43,227 nt of DNA, taken from assembly GCA_001579985.1 (NCBI GenBank), contig LRSR01013115.1, forward strand, positions 1-43,227, given 5' to 3'. The notes beneath the pieces were generated by a model, which was given only the letters and a program-made list of their open reading frames with translations, was not told where the DNA came from and searched no databases. Positions 21,301-31,268 of this stretch are shown in pieces. How positions within the stretch are numbered: the first letter of the stretch is position 1; every line of letters begins with the position of its first letter. The stretch is from Hypsibius dujardini (Eukaryota > Tardigrada > Eutardigrada > Parachela > Hypsibiidae). A program made the position numbers and the translations under genes.

Positions 21301-22267
21301 TAGGAGAAAACAAAGGAGTTCAGTTTAGTGTTTTTACTTGTTTTTAAGCCAATTGGCACGTGTCAAACTGCAAATCAATCTCAAAAATGCCGAAGAAGAA
21401 TGATGTATCAACGATACATTCTGCTCAACGAATGGTGATAAAAACGCCCACTTAAATTACCCAAGACTCGAAAATTTGGACTTTGAAATTTTGATGGCTT
21501 GAAAGAAATATAAAGGAAAACGGAAAAAATTAAAGTTTTTTTCGATTTGTTTAGTCCAACGCGTAAGTTTTCTGTCATGTCTGTATATCTGGCATTTTCA
21601 ACTATTTTAACATGAAAATTCTAACAAAATCGGTCGGTCTCATAAAAATGTCGATGTCTGTTCGACGTGGAATGACTCTGTACTCCATCGCCATCTCACA
21701 CCGTGTGCAGAGACTTTCTGATTGCAGATCTTCGACTACCTTATAAATTGCTCACCTTTGACATCGACTTTCGTTCCGTTATTAGTGGCAGTGTCTGTGA
21801 AGCCTGAAGAACTGCTCTTCCCTAAATGAAACAGTATTAAACAGATGGCAGTATGTATTTCTAAAGAAAGTACCTGAAACTCCCAGCGTAGGCGTGAATG
21901 CACGACGGAATCGTTTCAGGGCTGCCTTAACAATGTCCTCCCTCGGTGGAAAGAGGACTACCAGGTAAGCGCTGAAATTTTTCAACATTTTACTCGTTCA
22001 CAGGGGGAATCTAAAAACGAAAAAACAATCTTAGGAATATGCGGTACCAGCATGCAATTTCTCTATTATAATCGAGCCAAGCACAGTCGAACGGAACAAA
22101 CAGCTCGTATATGTAATAATTTGCGACGTTCAAGGATCCACTCACATCGTATACCGCATCTGGAATGGATGTATCCTGGACCGTGATGAGCATCATCATC
22201 TTCGAAGGTTGGTCAGTCGCTTGAAACGTTCTGGTTGCAACTTTCACGGAAATGCTTGCGGTCATGG
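18363..22267 (-). CDS. Cysteine-rich secreted-type protein, family member 3
   Basis: Six exons in matching phase: 22267-22048, 21992-21874, 21821-21756, 18938-18741, 18672-18490 and 18436-18363, giving 285 residues downstream of an unplaced signal-peptide exon. The first exon reads VATRTFQATD, then FDCAWLDYNREIAC. The third is a Ser/Thr linker (SSSSGFTDTATNNGT). The fourth has HCLFFTNCSYSCKTNC and ends QWRETDG. The fifth has SCVFYETNWYECYGVADC and WRGFYDRSP. The last ends NNGGTFQGQTG. The gene at 5249 aligns along its whole length (VSTTTF, TCKQIR..C, CIYYSNGSFTC, WWRQSDG, CTFYRTWWFEC, TTYQGII). Linking the 21.7-22.3 kb exons to the 18.4-18.9 kb exons across a 2.8-kb intron rests on that alignment and on phase. 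Function unknown; probably extracellular. Confidence 0.7.
19218..19294 (-). other. Degraded tRNA-like sequence (possible SINE or tRNA pseudogene)
   Basis: On the minus strand the stretch holds a B-box-like GGTTCGGTTCC. Its ends can pair (CGGGCA at the start, TGCCG at the end), as in an acceptor stem. The anticodon arm is too degraded to assign an isotype. Confidence 0.35.
21155..21230 (-). other. Degraded tRNA-like sequence (possible SINE or tRNA pseudogene)
   Basis: On the minus strand GGCGTATAAGATCAGGACGC can form a 4-bp D stem (GCGT/ACGC). Further on, GCGGTTCTAGTC resembles a B box. The body reads like a tRNA (GCTTGCCTCGTTACC) but the stems are imperfect. It may be a tRNA-derived SINE head. 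Confidence 0.38.
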
Positions 22268-23161
22268 CTGCAATTATTACGCTTTTTAACTAAGAGAGCA
22301 GACCCAGTAGGATATGTTAGCCATACGACATACCCAATGATCTGAGAAGCCATACACTCCAAAACAAGACATAAACAGTCATCATTGTTGGAATTTAAAA
22401 TAGGGTAGGTTGTGAGCAAGAGTATTAGAACAACATTTGAAATCTTCGCGCTTTCTGCAGTGGAAAGATGCTTCAATACAGTGAAAAGTGCTTTAAGCAA
22501 GAAACTCTCAAGCGAATTTATTTTCTTGAGCACTACAAATGCGCGTCTGAAAGCGCGTTGGAGTGTATCAACCGGTTGTCTGTATTAACGCTACACTAAC
22601 AAGTTACGATTAAACATTGTATAATAAAACGTCATACGCGAGCGTCAACGAAGCAGGTGGGCTTTGTTTTTTTATCATAATTAATTATAGCAGTGACACG
22701 TAGTATGGAAGCCCGAGCTATTTATACAGTTTTCCTTCAGCGATTGAACTCGTTCTGCTTCCAGAAAATGCGAACAAAAAAAGCACGAAGAAAAAACGAA
22801 TAGGTAATTTCTGTTAGCATTGAAATAAGACGATAGTACGTATTCGTATTCTACCAGCATATAATTCGACTGAAGAATCGGTTCTGTAACAAGTGTTTTT
22901 CAGAAGAATTAGCAACACCTGTTTTCTGTATCTTAAATGTCGATAAGGTTAGGTACAAAGGGAAGGCATTACAACCAGTTCTCGTTTTAATCGCCGCCTC
23001 TTCTGCATTAAACAGTTTCTCTGAACCACCATTCTCTCTACAAGTATAAATTATATTTGCAAGTATATTAGGAAGCGCTAGTCGGATAGTTTTTTATCTT
23101 TTTACTTTCATGACACGCAAACACGCTACTTTTAATACGTGCGATTACACTGCTACAAAGA
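22268..23161. other. Intergenic between divergent genes
   Basis: This lies between the minus-strand cysteine-rich gene and the plus-strand astacin. It probably holds the signal-peptide exon of the former: a minus-strand frame near 22440-22390 reads VVLILLLTTYPILNSNNDD, like the signal peptide of the gene at 5249, but has no ATG at the matching place. A TATAAA lies at 23045, 117 bp before the astacin start. Confidence 0.4.
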
Positions 23162-25487
23162 ATGTCTATCGTTAACTCGAAAATCACAGTGGTCTTGATG
23201 GTGTGTTTGTTTCACGCTGATTTGGCCCATCTCGTGCAAAAACGCAGTGCGAAACTGCGGCCAGGTCTGTGTTATATTTTGAAATTGTCGTCGTTGGAAA
23301 TATATTGCAATATGTTGTTTTTTGGTGTAGATTGGCGCAAAATGATTGGAAATCAGGTCTACGACTACTCCATCAATAAGGCAGCCGAGAATAGTAACAG
23401 CTCACTGTTCGAAGGCGATATAGCTGGCATCGATACGGACGAGGTAATTAAATCATATGGAAAAAACCATGTCATCTGTTTACAAGTAAAATCAATCACA
23501 ATGCAACAATATGCAGAACTAACCGTTTATTATAATCTGAATATATATTCTATCTTATATTTGGATTCCAAACGCAGTTCGAGCGAGAATTAAAATGTGT
23601 GGCCGATATTGTCTTTTCCAATACAGGTTAACGCTACTTCACTGGCTCATAACGCAATCTTGGACGCAGATAAACTGTGGCCGGGCGGTGTTATCCCTTA
23701 TACAATCGGAGACGGCTATTTCAGTGAGTCTTCCCTAATGCTTACGCTACAAACAGCTGAACGATTTTGTTTATCATGCTACCTGAACTTTCCCTTCTTG
23801 TTTATCCCCGGACAAATACTGATGGTTCGAAACAATTTCAGCTTCGGAAGAGCAGAACATCATCCGATCTTCCCTAGCTGACTTCTCTTCGAAAACTTGC
23901 CTACAGTTCATCGATCGGACGGACGAACGAAACTTTGTGACGTTCGTTAACGGGAATGACGGGTACTGCTGAGGCCAAACAAATTTGTTTCAGTTTAAAA
24001 CTGACCCTTTCGTTTCATAGTTGCTACTCTTATATCGGGCGCACCGGTCAGCAACAATACATCCATCTTCAGCGAGGATGCGTGACCTACTTTGGCGAGG
24101 TCCAGCACGAAGTGATGCACGCACTAGGCTTCAACCACGAACAGACTCGTATGGATCGGGACGATTTCGTTGAAATCATGTACGACAACATCAAACCAGG
24201 TAAGGGGCCGTAACCATTTTACTGTTAGAAATGAAGGTCGACGAGTTCCGAGTCGTTAATCGGCCTTCACACATAATTTGAAAAAACGGCTGTCGGTATC
24301 ATAACATCGTTAAATTTGAATTTGCAAACCTTTCTTTAGCTCATTCAATTCTCATCTCTCACTATCCACATTCGATTAAAAAGGACGCCGGGTGATCCTT
24401 TCAAACAAATTGTGATTTTTGTAAACTAACAGTCCGTTATATAGTTGGGTGCTATTGAGTGTCTCCACCAGTCAAATTCACGGAGCAAAGATATTTTCGA
24501 AATACTGGAACATCATTCATCAACTACTGGAAAAGTGATTACTACTTATTACTTACTTAATATTATTTATTAATTCGTTGGTGTTGTAGAACCAACTGAA
24601 TCAGTTTGTTTCAATGTTTGAGACATATTTGGAAGTGGCGTGCCTCACGATGGCTTTTTATCTGCGCGATGTATTGCAGAGCATGTTCGCTTCATGAATT
24701 TTCATTGTTTTATGTGTTAGAAAGGCGGTTCTAAATATAGTTATGTTAGGTGTGCAAAATCTCTTATTGTTTTAACTTTGTACGCGTTTTCATTTCCATT
24801 TTCCTTCTCGATATTCCTTTGCTTGTGCTCTGTATTCCCAAAAACTTGCAGGAAAAGAGGGAAATTTCGAAAAATACACCGGAAATACATTCAACATTCC
24901 GTACGACTATAACAGCATCATGCACTACGGCTTCAACTATTTCGCGCAAGACAAAAACTTGCCAACGATAGTGCCAAAAACCGAAGGAGCCAATATCGGT
25001 AACCGAAAAACGCTGAGCGATTCAGACGTTAAAAAAATAAACCTGCTCTACGGTTGTGCCGACTCCGTCACTCAAGAGCCCGCCACCACACCGGACCCAG
25101 AGAGTGAAACGGAAAATACAACGCCGGCGGTGGTACGTTCCCGACACCATCGCCGTCGACAACAGCAGAAAACGGATTGGTTAAAGGATTTTGAACGATA
25201 CTTTCTCAATATGAATACCAATTTCATATTCGTTCAGAGCAGTCAGGACGTCAGAAATGCCAACGGAACGCGTAAGTATCGTAATGATTCAGTGCCGCAT
25301 CGCTGCATCCATCAATTTGTCTTCGAATTTTTCAGAGAACGCTCAGAAAGCCGGATGCCCGGCAGATTCGCCCCACAAGAAGAGAAACGATCATTGCAGC
25401 AACGACCATGACTGTAAAGATGCCGGTCTCGGACACGTTTGCTGCCCGTACTGCGAGGACAAGAAATGCACAAACTTTTGCAACTGA
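23162..25487 (+). CDS. Astacin metalloprotease with WAP-like cysteine-rich tail
   Basis: Seven exons, all in phase, encode 394 residues: 23162-23264, 23331-23443, 23627-23723, 23842-23962, 24021-24199, 24852-25271 and 25336-25487. Exon 1 is a signal peptide (MSIVNSKITVVLMVCLF). Exon 2 has the propeptide switch SSLFEGDI. The mature domain starts near KLWPGGVIPYTI. The next exons give KTCLQFIDR, GCYSYIGR and RGCVTYFGEVQHEVMHALG followed by FNHEQTR, so the zinc ligands and catalytic Glu are present. The Met-turn is YNSIMHYG, and the domain ends NLLYGC. A basic, Gln/Thr-rich spacer (RSRHHRRRQQQ) leads to an eight-cysteine tail (GCPADSPHKKRNDHC, DHDCKD, HVCCPYC, KKCTNFC) whose order fits the WAP four-disulfide pattern. 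It is probably a secreted active protease. The WAP assignment is moderately sure. Confidence 0.92.
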
Positions 25488-25914
25488 ACAAATAGCTGCA
25501 ACGGATTCTCAAGCAAGGTTCTTAATGACCGATCTCCACCGTCACATGTGGCGTCTATACCTGAGACGGGTTCTCAGAACTAACAAAGGCTGTTTTCCTC
25601 AAAAGTGTTGTTTTTACCACTGCTCGATTATCAACGTTAAAATGTGTTTGCGTGTGTGTCAAAATGTGTAACCGACCACGCAAAATGTTGCCACTCAACA
25701 GCTCACCAAGAGAATATCATACTGTCGGTTTTGTGGAGAAATTGTAGCCGTCCGGTTTCTCTTGCCTTCACCCCCAATAGTTTCACTTCACATCGCCAAA
25801 GTTTGCCAGACCAACCGATGTTCCATTCGGCATTATTCTGCACCCATCAATCAATTCGTGAAATAATGAGGCTGATTGCTCAATCTCCTGCAACAACGTG
25901 ATGCACTTTGCTTT

Positions 25915-26250
25915 ACAATGACTTCTCCTTCGACCCGGATAAATTATTTAAAAAAATTTGAAGACGTAATTTATGACACTGCTCAGTCACAAATTTAATA
26001 TGAAATCAATTGGCATGAGCAGAAATGTTTTTGGTACAAGAGCGGAATTACGAGTCATTTCAGAAACATACCAGAAATGCGGAGGTGCTCTTCTAGAAAT
26101 GACAGATAGCCCCGCACCCTTCGAACAAAAAACATTCTTGCTAGTGCCAATCGATTCAATATTAGATTTGGACTGGACAGCGTCAAAAAATATGTCTTCA
26201 AAGGTTTTCTGAAAATTCTCATCTTTACATAGAAAATCGAGGAAAATGGA
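25915..26250. repeat. Large decayed inverted repeat with coding-like arms
   Basis: The left arm (about 25915-26070) and right arm (about 26090-26250, read in reverse) align over about 150 bp with a loop of some 20-30 bp. The plus reading of the left arm gives FKKFEDVIYDTAQS and then, after a frame change, SIGMSRNVFG. The minus reading of the right arm gives FQKTFEDIFFDAVQS and SIGTSKNVFC. Both arms therefore descend from one sequence that may once have been coding, now joined head to head. Confidence 0.7.
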
Positions 26251-28877
26251 TTCCTCCAGTGCTCTTAGATCTTTGAAATTCTGCCACAACAGTTTCTGCA
26301 GCTTCAACGATGAAATAAATTTCAAAAATCTTCAATCACATAGGACTATTTGAAAAAAATGTAGGTGTTCCTGAAATCCCTCTTTAAAAATTCTTCCCAA
26401 GTCAGACGGTCTAGAAATCAGCACTTGAAACAAAGTGCTGCACAGTATACAGGCAGTGTATGCAACAATTACTTTATCAACAAGAGCTCAAAATAATGCG
26501 CCTGATTTGAGACATTCGAAAAATCAATGAGCGATATTTCAGAAACAATGAGTCTTACGATTTATTTGCGAAGTTTAGCTATTATTTATCAACTGCAAAG
26601 ATTCGATTCACATTTTTTGTGCCTCCCCGATTTACGCACTCTTTTTCCAACCAAACGGACAAATGAGCTGAAACAACGACGGACGCATCCTTGCTGCCTA
26701 TTACGACAAAGAGATCAACAGATTTTGGAGAAAACTCGTTTTTCTGTTGTTCTCTCGACTTAAATTGTGCGGTTAGGTGGTTACATGCAGGAGAAAAAAC
26801 GAGTTTGGTCAAATGGTCGAAGTGAGAAACATGACAAACTTCAACATAACGTAAGATAAATATTTCAATAAAGGAGTCGGACTGGTAAACGGCAATCCGC
26901 CTACACCGTTTCATTCAAACAAAACCTGTTTCATCGTAAACGCTGCTTTTGTACCATTTCGTTTCAGTGCAGAAGCAGACTTTTGGAGTTGTAGTCTGCA
27001 AAACCAGTCGAACGCTCACAGCTCCTCGCATGCTAACACAAACTTATGATGTATGTGTGTAGCAAATTCTAATCAATAGGCCGATGGCAAGCGGGCAATC
27101 GGTATACTGTAGTTCGTGCGTCATTCAGCATGAACAACCCGGGTCCTACTGTGGTACACGTTTAGGTTCTCTGGATATGACGTGTGGAATTGTTTTTAAT
27201 CATGTTTGCAGGCATCTATTAAGGTAGCAGCGATCCAAGTAACTGCAAATCGCAAACTTCTACAACCGGGAGAATCTGATTCTAATTATTAAACTTCCGC
27301 ACTTTCCTTCGGAAACTGCGGGACACACCTTGTTCTGAACCATCTCATTATGAAAGGCTTAGTGTTCCGCAGATGCCCACACGATCAGAATGTGGACAAA
27401 ACAATATGTGTAAAATTGAAAGTATAAAAAGGGAAATAATATAAGGGTGAGTACAGAACCGGGAGTCATGATAGAATCGGTCAGCACAGAACAGATTAGA
27501 AGAACGCTCGCAAATTGGGATTCTCCGGTTAACCGGAATCCCGTGATGATTTATCGCTAGACCGACCAGGAAACAATTACGACATTTCAATAAACTACGA
27601 AGCGCATGCATTGTCAGTTGAGAATTTGTTACGAGTAATGTTCAAATTAAAATTAGCATGTTAGTAAAGTTCTAATACCTGAAATTTGGAACGAATCATC
27701 TATCACAAATGCACGATGGAAGCATTAATACATGTTTTTACCAGATTTCACTTGATATGCGTTTTTTACGAAATAAAACAAATATGCAACATGAGCGACT
27801 GTACTGGAAGAGCGTTTTGAATCTCCAAAAAACAAATACATCGAATGGGGCTGAAAAGTTTTGATAACCACTCAAAGAGAATTATATAATCAAATTCCCT
27901 TTCTGCAGACGCCCACAAGCGAGAAGTGCTTTCTAACGAAGAACTGTGATCTTATCCTTTCTCCTCTCTGATGCGCAGTTTGATGGAGGAAGGAAAAAGC
28001 GACAGCTCCAAACTTTAAAACCATGAAGCGCTAGGCAGTACTACAGTACATTTCGACTCTTTCAAGAAGTCCTTATTCGCGACATGCATAGAAAAACTGT
28101 CATAGGGAAATTATGCAAAATCTGCCGATCAAATTTTGTTTTTCGACGTACAAATGAAATCAGGAGATGACATGCATTTCAGATATGCCACTGACTCGTT
28201 TTTTTGTTCTTTAGCTGTTAATATTTTCCTCATGCGATCGAACGAGAAATATTATTATGGTGAATTAACGAAGTCGTATCAAAAGGAGCGAAAAGATCTG
28301 CATTAACGATGAGATCTTAAACCCAAAGTTTTTGTTGAAAGTCCTCTACTCTAACACCGGCATATTGTGCTTCATAAAAGTTCATACTGCTCTATGATTA
28401 TTTAACCCTCATTGAATTGGTCGTCCACTACCCTTCAATGTCGCAATTCGAGATTGTTGTGTTATGCCGTTTTCTGTTTCACTTGTGAAATAGAGGCCAT
28501 ATTAGAGCGTGAAGAATAAAACTGATTAAACCAGTTCAAGTAACCAGCGGCGCTGTGAGTGAAGCTCTCATCTTTACCTGTTTTAAGACGCGAGCTTCAC
28601 TTCATATTTTGTCAAAACAAATCCGGTCTTCAAGAAAAAAGTGTACAGTATACTTGCACGAGTGGTTTCAACTTACATTGTCCGTCTGGTTTAGCCTAGC
28701 CTCGAACAGTCCTTGATTTGGGACGTGATAGATGTCAGCCATCAGTGCTTGTTAGCTTAGGCTGATATTCCTGATGACGCTCATTAGGGCCGGTTTGAGC
28801 AAACCGAAGCAATGCATCAGTGAGACTTATTTCGCGCAATACACACGAGATGCGCGCATAATTGTATTGATGAAGGA

Positions 28878-28972
28878 CTGGGCGGTGGTAAGTGCGGCCC
28901 GTTCAAAAGTCTCAGAGTGTGCTTCTGCACGGGCCGCCCCTGTGATGCAGGTGAGTATTGCGCCACCGCCAT
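28878..28972. repeat. Imperfect GC-rich hairpin
   Basis: ggcggtgg and gtgcggcccgt at the left pair with acgggccgc and ccaccgcc at the right in two blocks, with bulges between. It stands out against the AT-rich surroundings. No tRNA fold was recognised. Confidence 0.4.
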
Positions 28973-30343
28973 CGGTTATGAATTTATTATGCGACCGATT
29001 ATTCGGTGAACGTCTCAGCTAGCGGAATCGCTTCTTTCTGAACGCCATTACATATGCCTGAAAATTAACTTCTACATGCTATATCGGTCTGGTAGGCTAC
29101 AGAAGTTAAGCATTAGCGAAATTTGTTTTCTGAAACATGATTGTTACTGCCATTTTTCATATACTTCTGTAATATTCTGACTTTGTGTATCGAAAAAAAG
29201 CTAACGGTTGACTTCTATTTTCATCTAGTTATATCACAATTGCTGCATGAAAACAGAGAGAAATCAAGAAAATCAAAACAGTTGTGGGAGGAGCAAAGAA
29301 CTGTCGCACAAACAATGGGTCAACAAGCTCATTCAGTGTTATTGTTTCATAAATGTCTATGAAATATAAAATAGACTGTTGCGACAAAAAGGTGAAGACA
29401 AGTAGCGAATTTTTCGATCATTTGATGTTGAAAGATGATGCAATAATAAAAGTAAAGTAATTGTGCTTCGCTTCCCTATAATGTCAAACTTTCGTTACTG
29501 TACCATAATAGTAAGCTAGCTCGCATCGCAGCTGGAATATTTCTAAATTCTGTGTTGCATGTTCCTGATTTGGTGTTCTTTTTGCCGAAGATTTCTTCGG
29601 AAGTATAACTGTGTTCTGAAATATCATGTGCAAACTTAATTTTAAGACTAGCATAGAACGCGTTCTCCCTGCTGTAGGAGGAAAGTGGGTCACCACTCAT
29701 TCGATAGGGCATTCAATTCTGCGCAATATGGTAGCAACATATAACCGGCATCTTGTCTTTGTTCACGCTTTCGAGGTTCCGGACTTAGACCACCGAATGA
29801 TGAAAATTTTCTGTATTTTCAAATCAATTTTCAAAAACTATTCATAGCTCATCTCATACTCGCTCTCTTGGCTAGTCCTGAAAAAAAACACATTTTTTAA
29901 ATAACTCGATTTACCAATCTTAGAACAAACTTTTCCACATTCCCCCTCTCGGACGAAAGATGGAGCCAACCTCTCTGGGCGCCGCTCTCGACATTTACGC
30001 GTTCCGTGGTGGCAGTCTTGGCACTCTCACTCTCGGAGCTGGTTATTAATTTTTCTTACTCGCTGCAGCCACAAAAAGCTTTTTTAGAATAGCTAAATTA
30101 GTGGATATTCATTTAAAACTATAAGCAGACGGACTTTATTCTGGTGAAGCGCAGGGCAGCACGGTCGGCTGACTGCATAAATTGCAGAGAAGAAATTCTT
30201 CCCAAGGTCAGTCTTGAGGATCAAACATGCAGAAATGGTACGTTATCGTCCTCTGTTTTACGTTATTCTGATGCATTTGTGAAGCATGGTCATATTAAAA
30301 ACAGGTTAAGAATAACAATCGAAAACCGATGAAGATACTGGAG

Positions 30344-30500
30344 AAAGTGTACGATGCAATTAGGCAAAAATGACAATTATGACGCCAATGATTTTCAGTA
30401 CCGCCTATTTGAGTGGCTCTCTAATGGGAGTGGTTACCATTTCTGAAAATTCGACTGGAAACAAAATTAAATTCTCTATATCACTACGTTTTCGGTTTCC
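30344..30500 (-). repeat. Dispersed repeat, copy 1 (about 150 bp)
   Basis: Read in reverse this contains ttcagaaatggtaaccactcc, then cattagagag, tcattggcgtc and a catttttgcctaattgc end. It matches 38580-38735 over about 150 bp in opposite orientation, with mostly single-base differences. No long terminal inverted repeat is evident. Confidence 0.75.
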
Positions 30501-31020
30501 AAATTTTATTCGAGTATAGTGGGAAATAAAAAAATTGTTTCTATCAAGTCTGTAGCTGACGTATTTTGAAACAACCTGACGTTTTACTTTTTTTTGAATT
30601 CAGTACTGAATTTTTACTTTCCCTTGACGAACAACAAAAAATGACGGCTTTTAATCAGATCAAAGTGAGGTTCATTGTGTGTGTGCTGTCTTCTTGTATT
30701 AGAATCAATTCATCTGAAATTTTTGGGCCGAGTAACCCAGTAGTCGTTATACTGGATCGTGTATTTACAACATGCAAACATGCATAATTTTCAGTCTAAA
30801 CTTCGTACAAATGAAATGGCCACTAATTACTGACTGACCTTCTACGGTCTCAAATAATAATTAACTGAGCAAATGGATAGTATGGCTCGCATTTGTTCAA
30901 TTGATACCTTCACTTTCATTGCAAGCTGGTCCGTCGAGTTTCACTTAGACCTTTGAACTTACGTGAAAAAGGAAACTGCATTCGCAAGAAAAAAATTCCT
31001 AGTAACAGGTTTACATTTTA

Positions 31021-31170
31021 AGTACTGTACTACCGCGTTAGCTTCGCGCGACAAACACGGCAATTTCAGTATATATTGCCCGAGTAATGAAACACGGAGC
31101 GGGGGGGGGGTGGGAATCGCTCGAGGGCGGCGCTACAGGTGCGCGAAGCTAACGCGGCAGTACAGTAAGT
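31021..31170. repeat. Fold-back inverted repeat just upstream of the astacin-GH18 gene
   Basis: The left arm contains tactgtactaccgcgttagc and continues ttcgcgc (31024-31049). The right arm (31141-31170) is its inverted copy (gcgcgaagctaacgcgg, then cagtacagta) with one mismatch in the core. The arms are about 28 bp and are separated by about 90 bp that include a run of ten G. It ends about 20 bp before the TATA-like box at 31191. Confidence 0.85.
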
Positions 31171-31189
31171 ATTGCACACTTTGCCTCTG

Positions 31190-31197
31190 CTATAAAT
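31190..31197 (+). promoter_or_regulatory. TATA-like box of the astacin-GH18 gene
   Basis: The sequence ctataaat lies about 75 bp upstream of the ATG at 31269, a reasonable distance for a short 5' leader. It follows the fold-back repeat directly. No initiator or other element could be assigned. Confidence 0.45.
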
Positions 31198-31268
31198 CCA
31201 GCGGAGCTGTTTAATTTTTCAATAGTTAGGACTTCTAACTTCGTTTCAAACATTGGGCCTATTCAAAA

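Larger units (their letters stand above)
18939..21755 (-). other. Large intron of the third cysteine-rich gene
   Basis: A 2.8-kb AT-rich intron in the model of the gene at 18363-22267. It contains two tRNA-like stretches on the minus strand (19218-19294 and 21155-21230). A 133-codon open frame at 20584-20985 (plus) has no motif. Confidence 0.45.
25488..31268. other. Repeat-bearing intergenic region, no gene recognised
   Basis: A 5.8-kb gap between two plus-strand astacin genes. It contains a decayed inverted repeat (25915-26250), one copy of a dispersed repeat (30344-30500), an imperfect hairpin at about 28878-28972 and the promoter-proximal fold-back at 31021-31170. Open frames here are up to about 110 codons without recognisable motifs. 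Confidence 0.5.
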
